Below, piece by piece: positions 36,101 to 44,765 of a DNA stretch of 64,000 nucleotides. The notes under the pieces were generated by a model, which was not told the DNA's origin, did no database searches, and saw only the letters and a list, made by a program, of their open reading frames with translations. Source of the DNA: Anaerocolumna chitinilytica (GTDB taxonomy: Bacteria; Bacillota; Clostridia; Lachnospirales; Lachnospiraceae); assembly GCF_014218355.1 (NCBI RefSeq), contig NZ_AP023368.1, positions 3,907,501 through 3,971,500 of the forward strand. The letters run 5' to 3'. The first letter of the stretch is position 1. Every line of letters starts with the position of its first letter. A program made the position numbers and the translations under genes.

Positions 36101-36713
36101 TTCTGAATTCCTTCAGGGCTTCCCAGTCCAAAAGTGAAGCGTAATCTTCATATTCCAATGCTTCTACTTTTTGTATCTCATGTGATGTTCGAAATCCATC
36201 AAAAAAATGAACAAAGGGCAATCTTCCCTTTAGTGCTGAAAGATGTGCCACAGGTGCCAGATCAATTACTTCCTGAACAGAGCCGCTTGCTAACATCGCA
36301 CAGCCTGTCTGTCTGACAGCCATAACATCCTGATGGTCGCCGAAAATACTCAGTGCATGGGCTGCAATTGCTCTTGCGCTGACATGAAAAACACCCGGTA
36401 ATAATTCACCAGCTGTTTTATACATATTGGGTATCATAAGTAATAGCCCTTGTGATGCTGTAAAGGTGGTAGTCAGGGCTCCGGCTTGCAAAGAACCGTG
36501 GAAGGCTCCGGCGGCTCCGGCTTCTGATTGCATTTCTACTACATTTACATTCTGACCAAAAATATTCTTTCTTCCCTTAGCTGCCCAGTCATCGGTAACC
36601 TCTGCCATATTAGAAGATGGGGTTATGGGATAAATTGCTGCTACATCGGTAAAAGCATACGCTGCATAAGCCGCTGCAGTATTACCATCCAGTGTCATTG
36701 ATATTTTAGACAT
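33171..36713 (-). CDS. nifJ: pyruvate:ferredoxin (flavodoxin) oxidoreductase
   Basis: This enzyme oxidises pyruvate and CoA to acetyl-CoA and CO2, reducing ferredoxin, and is the main pyruvate outlet of anaerobic clostridia. The homodimeric form is 1180 residues with all domains fused. It has the N-terminal domain (DGNTAAAYAAYAFTDVAAIYPITPSS), a CoA-binding/transketolase-C region, a gamma region, two [4Fe-4S] motifs (CIQCNQCSLICP, CTGCGNCADICP) and a C-terminal TPP domain (ACAGCGETPYIKLI, GGDGWAYDIDYGGLDQV). The start has AAAGGAG. A small DUF3787 gene lies 21 bases upstream and may share its transcript. Confidence 0.96.
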   Translation of the reverse strand: MSKISMTLDGNTAAAYAAYAFTDVAAIYPITPSSNMAEVTDDWAAKGRKNIFGQNVNVVEMQSEAGAAGAFHGSLQAGALTTTFTASQGLLLMIPNMYKTAGELLPGVFHVSARAIAAHALSIFGDHQDVMAVRQTGCAMLASGSVQEVIDLAPVAHLSALKGRLPFVHFFDGFRTSHEIQKVEALEYEDYASLLDWEALKEFRNRALSPNHPVTRGTAQNPDIYFQGRESSNSFYDRLIPVVEEYLQKTGELTGRKYGLFDYYGAEDAKYIIIAMGSVTQTIEETIDYHNKNGEKYGLVKVHLYRPFSMKHLLDCIPKSVEKIAVLDRTKEPGALYEPLYMDVCASYSDMKEKPLIVGGRFGLGSKDTGPADITAVYENLKQQNPKDHFTIGITDDVTETSLGFVKKFYAEPEGRKSCKFWGLGSDGTVGANKQAIMIIGNSTDYNVQAYFDYDSKKSGGITMSHLRFGKLPIKSTYLVDHADYVACHNQSYINKYDMLADLKPGGIFVLNCRWSEKELEEMLPARVKKELAEKQVRFYTIDAVSIASEIGLGNRINMIMQGAFFKLVDIIPEEVFVKKLKDAAAYSYSKKGEQVVAMNHAAIDKGVQGIHEIKVPENWKNASEESEESEKEPVFVQKIMRPMQELKGNALPVSAFNGREDGTFPNGSTAFEKRGIAVNVPQWIDENCIQCNQCSLICPHSVIRPFLMTEEEMAGAPKEYTAIKAAGKGFENYKFRIQISPMDCTGCGNCADICPAKEKALVMKPIDTQVEDQVPNWIYAFYKVGHKNDLPLGNSVKDSQFKQPLIEFSGACAGCGETPYIKLITQLFGDRMMIANATGCSSIWGASAPSTAYTANKEGRGPAWANSLFEDNAEYGFGMYLGNKQIRNKLECLMKELIEAGLEDTLKELLSDWIHYKEDGELSRTVSEKLVKALSEYKTADKENEKLINEILEKKDYLVKRSHWILGGDGWAYDIDYGGLDQVMSSGEDINVLVFDTEVYSNTGGQASKSTPIAAVAKFAASGKRSGKKDLGRMMMTYGNVYVAQVGIHADNNQLIKAIREAESYKGPSIIIAYSPCISHGLKVGMGKSMETIKEAVKAGYWHLYRYNPELKKEGKNPFILDSKAPTGNFKDFLMGQVRYSSLANAYPKAAEELFEKAEEHAKERYQTYRTLADLNVNS

Positions 36714-36734
36714 TTTATCTCCTTTCTGGTATCT

Positions 36735-36929
36735 TTATAACTGGCTTCCGTTATCTACCCAGTTCTTTGCTTTTTCTACTTCATAGGCGGAAGGTATGGA
36801 CACTTTACTGTCATCTTCACACTTTTCCTCATTAGCCCAGGCTGCCGTTTTCTCGTTGTTTGTTGCATCCACTTTATCAAGTCGTTTATTATGGTATGAG
36901 TCTAAGGCATTTTCTTTCTTCTGCTGCAT
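36735..36929 (-). CDS. DUF3787-type small spore-associated protein
   Basis: This is a 64-residue hydrophilic protein from the ATG at 36929 (AAGGAG seven bases upstream); an earlier in-frame ATG has no site. The C-terminal half, KTAAWANEEKCEDDSKVSIPSAYEVEKAKNWVD, matches the pattern I associate with DUF3787, a clostridial family that includes spore proteins. It has no membrane segment or cysteine cluster. Its placement directly ahead of nifJ is unexpected for a spore protein. Confidence 0.65.
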   Translation of the reverse strand: MQQKKENALDSYHNKRLDKVDATNNEKTAAWANEEKCEDDSKVSIPSAYEVEKAKNWVDNGSQL

Positions 36930-37044
36930 ATCGTTCTCCTTGTACATATTTTGTTACAATTATAAATTAACCAAAAGGGATTAAAATATACAAAGATAAC
37001 CAATTATTCTTAATAAGAATCCTTCTGTATCCCTATACAGCAAA

Positions 37045-37070
37045 AGCTGCCACAAAAACTCGTGGCAGCT
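37045..37070 (-). terminator. terminator of the GGDEF-EAL gene
   Basis: AGCTGCCAC pairs perfectly with GTGGCAGCT across an eight-base loop, followed by TTTTGCTG on the minus strand. Confidence 0.65.
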
Positions 37071-37097
37071 CCATTCTTTCTCGTTTTTTAATTAGAA

Positions 37098-40031
37098 CTA
37101 AATATTCTTGTCTTTGATAAAATTATGATTGTAAACATTTTCAATTTCCGTTCCGGAAAGAGGTTTGCTAAAGAGATAGCCTTGGATGAGGTCACAGCCG
37201 CCTTCTCTTAACCGCTGATATTGGTAAGTCTCTTCAATGCCCTCAGCTGTTATAATAAGGTTCAGGCTATGCATCAACCCAATCAGACTGCTCATGACAC
37301 TGCTGTTATCCAGGTTAATAAATTTCTCACATAGGGACTTATCCAGCTTAATTTTATTAACTGGTATAAAAGTCAGATAATTAATGGAGGAATAACCTGT
37401 ACCAAAATCATCCATAGCTATTCGAAGTCCCAGTTCTTTTAGGCTGTTTAAGAATGTCTGTGTATTGATTGTCTCTTCTACCAGTATGCTTTCTGTAATC
37501 TCGATTTCCACATACTTAGGGTCTATGTTATATTCTTTTATGGTATTACTTAAAAAATTAACATACTCTGTATCACTTAATTGTTTACCGGAAAAATTAA
37601 TTGCCACTGTCTTTAGAGGATATCCCTTATCCCGCCACTCTGCCATCTGCCGGATAGCCTCCCTTGTGACCCATCTGCCGATGTCAATAATCAAACCGCT
37701 CATCTCTGCTACTTCAATGAACTTGGCCGGAGATAAGTTTCTATCCTTTAGGCGCAGCAGTGCTTCAAATTCATCAATTTTTCCTGTAAAGACATTTACC
37801 TGGGGTTGATATACCAGCCTTAATCCATCATGGGCAAGTGCATCTCTTAGAATATCTTCAATCTCAGCTTTGCTTCTGATATCTTCTAATATTCCGTCAC
37901 TATAAAACATATGATTGTCTTTACCGTTGGCTTTCACATAGTACATAGCTGTGTCAGCGTTAATAAGAAGCCTTTCATCTTCATTGCTATCCTTGGGGTA
38001 AACTGTAATACCGATACTGAATTTTATTAAATTCTCTTTCCCCATAAGTCTTACAGGTTCTGAAAAAAGTTCTCTTATCTTCGTAACATAATGCCCCACC
38101 GATTCTTCCTCTTGAGCACCGGTTATAACAATTAAGAACTCATCACCGCCAAATCGGTAAACTGATACTCTCTCATCCTTCAAAGCACTTAATTTCTCAG
38201 CAATCACCATAAGCAGCTTATCCCCGTACAAATGTCCCATTGTATCATTGATAATCTTAAAGTTATCAATATCCAGAAGAAGTATCGCACCACAGGAACC
38301 AGCAGCCAGCTCTGCAGTCATTTTATCCATAAAGCTCATGCGATTAGGAAGGTTCGTCAGATAATCATTGGCAGCCAGATATTTAATATATTCATCCTGC
38401 TCCTTTAGCCTTGTAATATCAATAATTAAACCGTTTAATGACATTACCGTACCTTTTAAATCATGAACTCCTTTTCCGCTGAGCATTACCCATTGTTTTT
38501 TATTATTATAGTTATAAAGTGAAAGCTCCACGTAAATCTTATCAATCTCCCCTTTTAGATACCGATTATATTCCGTCAAAACCGTATCTCTTTGCTCCTC
38601 ACATAATAACATCTCAAGAAGGGTATCAATATTTTTCATTTCTGAAATCGATGGATTGATGGTGTTTAAAAAGCCCTCAGAAATTGTAAGAGTCCTTAAC
38701 GTAACATCATATTCCCACACAGCACTCTCTGTGCTTTCTACAGCAATACTGTACTTTTGGTTTAGAATCTCCATTTCTTCCGTATATTGCTGGGAAAGTT
38801 CATATTGTACTCTCAGCTCTTCTTCTGACGCTGTCAGTTCTTCATAAGTTTGAACCAGCTCTTCATGACTTTCCTGGAGTGCCCTGTCCATTTTTCTTCT
38901 TCTTATGTTATCCATGCTTAGTAACACGATAATAATAGCAGATAGGGAAACAATCAGAATAAAATTGGCGGTCAGCAATGGGTGCTCTTCTATAAAGGTA
39001 ATCTTGCGCCCTTCTATCTTAGACCCTGACGGCAAGCTATGTATGGATATATTGAATTTCTTTAAGACATTATAATCAAAGACATAATAATTGGGACTTT
39101 CGTAGATAATCGGGATAGCATCCGCACTGGTGCCCTCAAAAGTTTCCTTTAGAAGCTCGGCTGCTTTTAAACTGGAATTATAATATGATAACATTTTACC
39201 GCCAAGTATTCCATTTCCGATTCCTCCGACTTCTGAACGAAGAATTGGAATCTTAGCTTTACTGCTTAACAATACAGAAGCTTCCGGTATAGACATAATA
39301 GAACCGTCTTTATCCGTATACATACTTAGATATATGAGAATAGTATCCTTGCCCAACTTGCTGACCTGCTCCCCAGCCTGCTCAAAGGTGCATTTTGATA
39401 AATTAATATCATCAAATACTAAATCAGGAAAATCCTCTTTTAGGGCATAAAACTGTTTTTCGTCTCCAACACCTGTCAGCGTGCCATCCACAATGGCAAC
39501 TACCTTTTTGGCCTTTTTATTAAGCTTAAGACCTAATTTGATATTGTCAGAAAGTGAAAGTTCTTCCACAATACCGGTTATGTTATCCTTTTCTTCTGCT
39601 GCTTTTACACGATTTGGATCATTAACACCCAGAAATACGATTGGAATACCGTTAAACATTTCCTTTTGGTAGTCCATAACAAACTGCAGCGCATAATCGT
39701 CGCCTACAATGATACCGTCATAGGCAGGTATATGCTTCATCTTATACTCTAGAAGATCATGAAATAATTTCCGGCTCTGTTCTGTAACAAAGCGCTTTGA
39801 ATCCATATACTCATAATCTACGTTATACTCTTCTTCCGGCAGTGCAGTACGGATTCCTTTTATCTCCTCAGGAACGCTTGGAAAATTTTCATTGTAAGAA
39901 CTTATAAATAATATGTTTTTCCCCTTATCATCGGAAGCAGAATATGCCGTTACACTGCTGTATACAAGATAAATGACAAACAATGTCAGTATACAGGTTA
40001 GAACTCCTACCCTTCTCTTTCTCTTATGCAT
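37098..40031 (-). CDS. periplasmic-sensor GGDEF-EAL cyclic-di-GMP protein
   Basis: This is a membrane protein of 977 residues (ATG at 40031 after GAGGGG) with an extracytoplasmic sensor and both c-di-GMP enzyme domains. Order: TM1 (~9-28); a substrate-binding-like domain of the ABC_sub_bind type (NILFISSYNENFPSVPEEIKGI, DGIIVGDDYALQFV, GIPIVFLGVNDP); TM2 (~355-377); a coiled coil; a PAS-like region; GGDEF with an intact RFGGDEFLIV; EAL with EALLRL, NFSGKQ, EIEITES and DDFGTGYSS. Both catalytic sets look complete, so it could make or degrade c-di-GMP. It is a single gene with its own terminator. Confidence 0.92.
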   Translation of the reverse strand: MHKRKRRVGVLTCILTLFVIYLVYSSVTAYSASDDKGKNILFISSYNENFPSVPEEIKGIRTALPEEEYNVDYEYMDSKRFVTEQSRKLFHDLLEYKMKHIPAYDGIIVGDDYALQFVMDYQKEMFNGIPIVFLGVNDPNRVKAAEEKDNITGIVEELSLSDNIKLGLKLNKKAKKVVAIVDGTLTGVGDEKQFYALKEDFPDLVFDDINLSKCTFEQAGEQVSKLGKDTILIYLSMYTDKDGSIMSIPEASVLLSSKAKIPILRSEVGGIGNGILGGKMLSYYNSSLKAAELLKETFEGTSADAIPIIYESPNYYVFDYNVLKKFNISIHSLPSGSKIEGRKITFIEEHPLLTANFILIVSLSAIIIVLLSMDNIRRRKMDRALQESHEELVQTYEELTASEEELRVQYELSQQYTEEMEILNQKYSIAVESTESAVWEYDVTLRTLTISEGFLNTINPSISEMKNIDTLLEMLLCEEQRDTVLTEYNRYLKGEIDKIYVELSLYNYNNKKQWVMLSGKGVHDLKGTVMSLNGLIIDITRLKEQDEYIKYLAANDYLTNLPNRMSFMDKMTAELAAGSCGAILLLDIDNFKIINDTMGHLYGDKLLMVIAEKLSALKDERVSVYRFGGDEFLIVITGAQEEESVGHYVTKIRELFSEPVRLMGKENLIKFSIGITVYPKDSNEDERLLINADTAMYYVKANGKDNHMFYSDGILEDIRSKAEIEDILRDALAHDGLRLVYQPQVNVFTGKIDEFEALLRLKDRNLSPAKFIEVAEMSGLIIDIGRWVTREAIRQMAEWRDKGYPLKTVAINFSGKQLSDTEYVNFLSNTIKEYNIDPKYVEIEITESILVEETINTQTFLNSLKELGLRIAMDDFGTGYSSINYLTFIPVNKIKLDKSLCEKFINLDNSSVMSSLIGLMHSLNLIITAEGIEETYQYQRLREGGCDLIQGYLFSKPLSGTEIENVYNHNFIKDKNI

Positions 40032-40224
40032 AAATTCCCCTCTATCTATTCCATATACTGTAATGACCTGATTATAACACATATAGACAAATTCTGCTAT
40101 AGTTTACAGTAATTTTCTTCTGGAGCAACTTCTTTTGTTACAATTGAACAATTATTATATAAAATATACACAATTTATATGTAAAAAAACTACAGTAAGC
40201 TATCCGCCTGCTGTAGTTATATTT

Positions 40225-40983
40225 TCATCGTACTCCTGTTATATCCTTAATTACTTCTCCTGCAATAATAAGCCCTGCAACAGATGGAACAAAAGCATTG
40301 CTTCCCGGAATCTGCCTTCTCTCCGTACATTTTCTCTGAGCACCCGGAGGACAGATACAATTGGTTCTGCAGCTTATTCCCATATCCTCCAGAGGTTTTC
40401 TGGCAGGTTCTTTGGAATATACTACCTTAAGTTTTTTGACTCCACGAACCTTCAGTTCTTTTCTCATAACCTTCGCTAAAGGACAAACACTGGTTTTATA
40501 AATATCAGTTACTTCAAACATGGTTGGATCCAGTTTATTACCGGCTCCCATACAGCTTATTATGGGTACATTACTCTTCCCGGCTCTTAATACAAGCTCA
40601 ATCTTACCGGTTACGGTATCGATTGCATCAACAACATAAGTATATTCGCTAAAATCATACTGATCCGCAACCTCAGGAGTATAAAAGGTCTGATGAGTAT
40701 GAACCACTGCATTTGGATTAATATCCAGTATTCTTTCTTTCATTACCTCAACCTTATATTTTCCCACTGTTTTCCTGGTAGCGATAATCTGGCGGTTAAT
40801 ATTGGTCAGGCATACTTTATCATCATCAAATAAGTCAAAGGTGCCTACACCGCTTCTGGCAAGTGCTTCTGCCGTATAGCCGCCCACACCGCCGATTCCA
40901 AAAATCGCAACTCTGGCGTTATTTAGCTTATCCATCCCATCATGACTAAATAGAAGTTCTGTTCTTGAAAATTGGTTTAACAT
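40225..40983 (-). CDS. tcdA: tRNA threonylcarbamoyladenosine dehydratase
   Basis: This is an E1-like (ThiF family) enzyme that cyclises t6A37 in tRNA in an ATP-dependent reaction, 252 residues from the ATG at 40983 (CGGAG). The nucleotide-binding motif is VAIFGIGGVGGYTAEALARSG, followed by DDDKVCLTNINRQ. The mid-section YVVDAIDTVTGKIELV and the metal-site Cys region SCRTNCICPPGA match TcdA/YgdL. It appears monocistronic. Confidence 0.88.
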   Translation of the reverse strand: MLNQFSRTELLFSHDGMDKLNNARVAIFGIGGVGGYTAEALARSGVGTFDLFDDDKVCLTNINRQIIATRKTVGKYKVEVMKERILDINPNAVVHTHQTFYTPEVADQYDFSEYTYVVDAIDTVTGKIELVLRAGKSNVPIISCMGAGNKLDPTMFEVTDIYKTSVCPLAKVMRKELKVRGVKKLKVVYSKEPARKPLEDMGISCRTNCICPPGAQRKCTERRQIPGSNAFVPSVAGLIIAGEVIKDITGVR

Positions 40984-41067
40984 TTTCTGCTCCGTTCTGC
41001 AAATCACTTATACTTTCCTACGACCTGGATTATGATAACATTAAACCCCTTAGCTGTCAATTGCCTT

Positions 41068-41706
41068 TCAAACCCTCTGCAGAGTAATATAAATCTCTGT
41101 TAATGGCCTTCCTGCGAAAAACAGACTCACCGCTGTTTTTCTGATAAAAGTGTATAACTCAAAAGTTCTCCTGGCCTCTTCCGGGTTATGATAAACCTTC
41201 CAATAACCGCAGAGAATATAGTTCTTACCGTTATTTCTGATATACTCCTTCACATCACCTGCAGGATATCCAAGAAAGATTCCTATTTCATGGGGAAATC
41301 CATTCTCAAGGCCAAGATTCTTATTCTGCTGATAGCGACTGTATCTGCCTTCCAGAAGTTCAATTGCAGCATCCAGGCTGCTGTTATCTGACAAATACCC
41401 ATGTTCAAAAAGTAATGGATTCTCTCTATTTTGGTATATGATGTCGTTGAGCAGGCCCTGATTATAGATTATAACAAATAGTTCATCATTTGCCTCACAA
41501 AGTACCCGAAAACAACAGTCAAAATCCTCACATTCGTCCATAAGTACTTTAAAGAAATTATCTCTGCTGTCAATATACCGTTTACGGAAACCGACAAGAC
41601 TGGATGGTTTTTGTTTCACAAGAGTAGGCATACAACTGTTAGCCAGTGTAAATGCAACATAAGAAGAGGTTTTGTTCTCTCCTATTAAAAAAATATCTTC
41701 ACTCAT
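41068..41706 (-). CDS. DUF3793 family protein
   Basis: This is a 212-residue soluble protein. The segment NGFPHEIGIFLGYPAGDVKEYIRNNGKNYILCGYWKVYHNPEEARRTFELYTFIRK is the core I recognise as DUF3793, a family common in clostridia and of unknown function. In other genomes members are, to my knowledge, often near flavodoxin or iron-uptake genes. The upstream region here carries two Fur/PerR-like 15-bp sites around a promoter, which fits metal or peroxide control. Confidence 0.75.
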   Translation of the reverse strand: MSEDIFLIGENKTSSYVAFTLANSCMPTLVKQKPSSLVGFRKRYIDSRDNFFKVLMDECEDFDCCFRVLCEANDELFVIIYNQGLLNDIIYQNRENPLLFEHGYLSDNSSLDAAIELLEGRYSRYQQNKNLGLENGFPHEIGIFLGYPAGDVKEYIRNNGKNYILCGYWKVYHNPEEARRTFELYTFIRKTAVSLFFAGRPLTEIYITLQRV

Positions 41707-41730
41707 ACAGTTCTCCCACAGGCCAGCATC

Positions 41731-41803
41731 TGATAATCGTTCTCATATAATTGTATTCTGCAACAGCTGTCTGGGTCAACAAGCTTTTTGAGAACAATTA
41801 TCA
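41731..41803 (-). promoter_or_regulatory. promoter framed by two metal-regulator-like operators
   Basis: On the minus strand TTGACC (41774-41779) and TACAAT (41750-41755) are 18 bases apart. A 15-bp site, TGATAAT-N-GTTCTCA, occurs twice in inverted orientation: at 41789-41803 just upstream of -35, and at 41731-41745 over the expected transcription start. Each has the 7-1-7 layout of Fur/PerR boxes, with the left half TGATAAT exact. Confidence 0.5.
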
Positions 41804-41862
41804 ATACATGCCTTTCAACATATTTTTAGGATAGAATCTGTAATTTTGTGAATTTTATGAGC

Positions 41863-42381
41863 TTATTTCACTGCCATTTTAGCCTTCTCGAATTTATCCG
41901 GTCTGATATGACAGTATCCGGTTGGGTTCTTATCAAGATATTTCTGATGATATTCTTCTGCCAGATAGTAGTTTTTCAAAGGCAGTACTTCAATAGCTAT
42001 GGGCTTGTCGTATTTTTTTTGTAATTGTTCGATAGAACCCTTTATCACAGGTAAATCCTCTTCCGCTATATAATATATACCAGTACGATACTGGCTGCCT
42101 TCATCTTCACCCTGCTTATTGACAGAAACAGGATTAATGACATCATAATATAATTCTAAAATAAATGCTAAATCAATTTTTTCCGGATCATAAACCACAT
42201 GCACCGTTTCAGCATGTCCGGTATTATTATGGCATACCTCCTGGTAAGTGGGATTCTCTGTATTTCCGTTGGCGTAGCCTACACTGGTGCTCCGTACTCC
42301 CTGAATACCAGATATATATTTTTCAGTTCCCCAAAAACATCCGCCGGCAAGGTAAATTTCTTTTTCAGATATATTAGACAT
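41863..42381 (-). CDS. msrA: peptide-methionine (S)-S-oxide reductase
   Basis: This enzyme repairs oxidised methionine. It is 172 residues with the catalytic Cys (C15) in AGGCFWGTE, then VRSTSVGYANGNTENPTYQEVC, GHAETVHVVYDP, QYRTGIYY and EEYHQKYLDKNPTGYCHI. No MsrB domain is fused. It is read in the same direction as the uxu-gntR genes, 46 bases after gntR, and may be partly cotranscribed with them. Confidence 0.95.
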   Translation of the reverse strand: MSNISEKEIYLAGGCFWGTEKYISGIQGVRSTSVGYANGNTENPTYQEVCHNNTGHAETVHVVYDPEKIDLAFILELYYDVINPVSVNKQGEDEGSQYRTGIYYIAEEDLPVIKGSIEQLQKKYDKPIAIEVLPLKNYYLAEEYHQKYLDKNPTGYCHIRPDKFEKAKMAVK

Positions 42382-42426
42382 TACTAATTACCATCCTTAT
42401 TATCAATTTAGTATATTATCTAATTA

Positions 42427-43119
42427 TTATATCACAGTAGATTCCTTTTTAAAATATTCACCATAATTCTTTCTTAATGCTTCTTCATCCAGTTCATAAC
42501 GTGAAAGATGCTTTGTGATAACTGCCCTTGCAGCCTGTTTGTCATGTGACTTAATCGCTTCAGCTAAAGCTCTGTGATCTGAGAGAATCTTAGAATCCTT
42601 TACGACTGTCAAGCTAAGTCTTCTTACTCTGTCAAAATGTGTCATCATACCATTTAGCAAATGATAGGTGAATTCTTTCCTGCATATCTTAAAGAAAATC
42701 TCATGAAACTCATTATCCAGTGTAAGCAGTTTATTTTCATTGGCACTATCCTGATACACTTCCTGCAGCTTTAAGTTTTCTTCTAATTCCATTATCTCTT
42801 TTTCACCTGCACGGTCACAGGCTTCTTCTACAATAGCGGTCTCTAATATCAGGCGTATACATCTCGCTTCTTCTACCAGCTCATGATTAATCAGTGAAAT
42901 ATAACTTCCTCTTTGGGGGTATATCTCAACTAATTTTATCTTATTTAATGCAATAAGTGCTTCTCTTACCGGCGTTCTGCTAATTCCAAGTTCTTTTGCC
43001 AGTTCATTTTCACTAACCAGGCTTCCCGGAAGCAACTCCAGGGAAATAATATTATGCTGTATAACTCTGAGTGCGTACTCACTGGCAGTTTCTTTTGTTA
43101 ATCTTTTCAGTATTTCCAT
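42427..43119 (-). CDS. GntR/FCD regulator of the hexuronate operon
   Basis: This regulator has 230 residues. The N-terminal winged helix is typical (ELLPGSLVSENELAKELGISRTPVREALIALNKIKLVEIYPQRGSYISLI). The FCD domain has LDNEFHEIFFKIC and SDHRALAEAIKSHD. It is eight bases after uxuB, so the three genes form one operon, and it most likely controls uxuAB in response to a hexuronate intermediate. A candidate operator lies on the uxuA promoter. Confidence 0.88.
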   Translation of the reverse strand: MEILKRLTKETASEYALRVIQHNIISLELLPGSLVSENELAKELGISRTPVREALIALNKIKLVEIYPQRGSYISLINHELVEEARCIRLILETAIVEEACDRAGEKEIMELEENLKLQEVYQDSANENKLLTLDNEFHEIFFKICRKEFTYHLLNGMMTHFDRVRRLSLTVVKDSKILSDHRALAEAIKSHDKQAARAVITKHLSRYELDEEALRKNYGEYFKKESTVI

Positions 43120-43127
43120 ACGTTATT

Positions 43128-44735
43128 TCATTCCTGTCCAAGATATTTTACTAAGGTATTGTAAACGGCATGAGTTCCTTTTGTCATTTCAATAAAATAA
43201 CCTTCTACCTGCTCCCCAAGGCCTGCTTCATAAAGATTTAGACCGAAAATATCCTCTCTGCTTAATAACTGCTGCAATCTGCTATGGACATCACTTTCCA
43301 TTCCAAGCTTGATATCTCTAAACATCGGAGTAAGTGAAGCCAATGCGGGATCAGGACTTAAAGCAAAGGGATTTCCGCTGTCGTCTATACCCATTAAGTA
43401 CCGGCACCAGCCAGCAAGCACTAAAGGAATAATTGTAAGCGATGGTTTGCTTTCTTTCCTTAAGTAAGCCTTTATCGTTTCCCCAAAACGTATACTTAAC
43501 TTTAACGAAGTATCACAGGCTATCCTTTGCGGTGTATCCGGAATAAAAGGGTTCGGTAATCGTTTTGTCAGTACTTCCTCCAGGAAATGCTCCGGCTTAA
43601 TAATACCAGGATTATGTACCACTGGCAAGCCTTCTTCATATCCCAGCTTATAAACAAGCTTTTTCAGCTCCTGATCCTGCATTTCATCACTTATTTTCTC
43701 ATAACCTAATAGGCAGCCGAATATTGCAAGTGCTGTGTGGAGCGGATTTAGACATGTGCAAACCTTCATTTTTTCTACTTGATCTACAGTTTCCTTTGTT
43801 GTAAATATAACACCTTCCTTTTCAAGTTTGGGTCTTTCAGCAGCAAAATCATCTTCTATTACAAGATACTGAGGTTCCTCTGCATTGACAAAGGGTGCAC
43901 AGTAAGTATTTCTGCTTGTAGTACAGACACCTATATCCTCAAGACCTGTAGCAAGCAAATGCTCCTCCACTTCCTTAGCCGGTCGAGGTGTAATCTTGTC
44001 GATCATAGTCCAGGGATAGGTTATCTTATGCTTGACATACTCTAAAAACCTGAAATCAACTCTGCCGCTCTCCACCCACTTTTCTGCAATCAGAAGTACT
44101 GCTGCCTTTAATTTCGTTCCATTGTGAGAGCAGTTATCCATACTGATAAGCGTAAGCGGCAATTCACCTGTTTTAAATCTTTCATAACAAAGAGCAGTCA
44201 GCTTACCCATATAACTTCTAACCTGGTCAGGCCCTTGCTCGAAATCATGAAGTACTTCTTTTGTATATTGTTGTTCCTGGTCAGTAAGGCTATATCCTTT
44301 TTCTGTTATTGTAAAAGATGCTATCTTCAGACTTGGAGCCTGAAATATATTTATTAATCTAGACCAGTGTTGCGTATTCCCCGTATCCATACAAAGAGCT
44401 TCTGCCACACTGGATATAATTGCTTTTTCAATGTTGCCATCAGGCTGCAATGTAGCTAATATACTTAAATTATTATACCTATCATATATTTTTTCAATAA
44501 TTTCATAATCAAAGCCTTCCGCCACGATAATACCTGTCTTTTGTATTCCATCATTTAATAATTTTTGACAAATATATGCCGGAAAGGCTCTAAATATATT
44601 TCCACCGCCAAAGTGAATCCATTCCGGTGTTTCCAATGTTTCCTGACGCATCCTATCAATATTAAAATGCGGCAGTTCGTAGCCTTCTGTTACCCATTTT
44701 TTCTCGTCTTTTAGCCCTTCCAGAGAAAGTTTCAT
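43128..44735 (-). CDS. uxuB: D-mannonate oxidoreductase (fructuronate reductase)
   Basis: This is an NAD-dependent long-chain mannitol dehydrogenase-family enzyme interconverting fructuronate and mannonate, 535 residues. It shows WIHFGGGNIFRAFPAYI near the N terminus, ILATLQPDG, LISMDNCSHNG, the catalytic-site region KHKITYPWTMIDKITPRP and LNPLHTALAIFGCLLGY. Adjacency to uxuA fixes the substrate in the glucuronate branch. It is preceded by a 30-base gap with a GGAGG-type site. Confidence 0.92.
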   Translation of the reverse strand: MKLSLEGLKDEKKWVTEGYELPHFNIDRMRQETLETPEWIHFGGGNIFRAFPAYICQKLLNDGIQKTGIIVAEGFDYEIIEKIYDRYNNLSILATLQPDGNIEKAIISSVAEALCMDTGNTQHWSRLINIFQAPSLKIASFTITEKGYSLTDQEQQYTKEVLHDFEQGPDQVRSYMGKLTALCYERFKTGELPLTLISMDNCSHNGTKLKAAVLLIAEKWVESGRVDFRFLEYVKHKITYPWTMIDKITPRPAKEVEEHLLATGLEDIGVCTTSRNTYCAPFVNAEEPQYLVIEDDFAAERPKLEKEGVIFTTKETVDQVEKMKVCTCLNPLHTALAIFGCLLGYEKISDEMQDQELKKLVYKLGYEEGLPVVHNPGIIKPEHFLEEVLTKRLPNPFIPDTPQRIACDTSLKLSIRFGETIKAYLRKESKPSLTIIPLVLAGWCRYLMGIDDSGNPFALSPDPALASLTPMFRDIKLGMESDVHSRLQQLLSREDIFGLNLYEAGLGEQVEGYFIEMTKGTHAVYNTLVKYLGQE

Positions 44736-44765
44736 TTCTTTATCTCCTCCTATCCGATGTCTATC

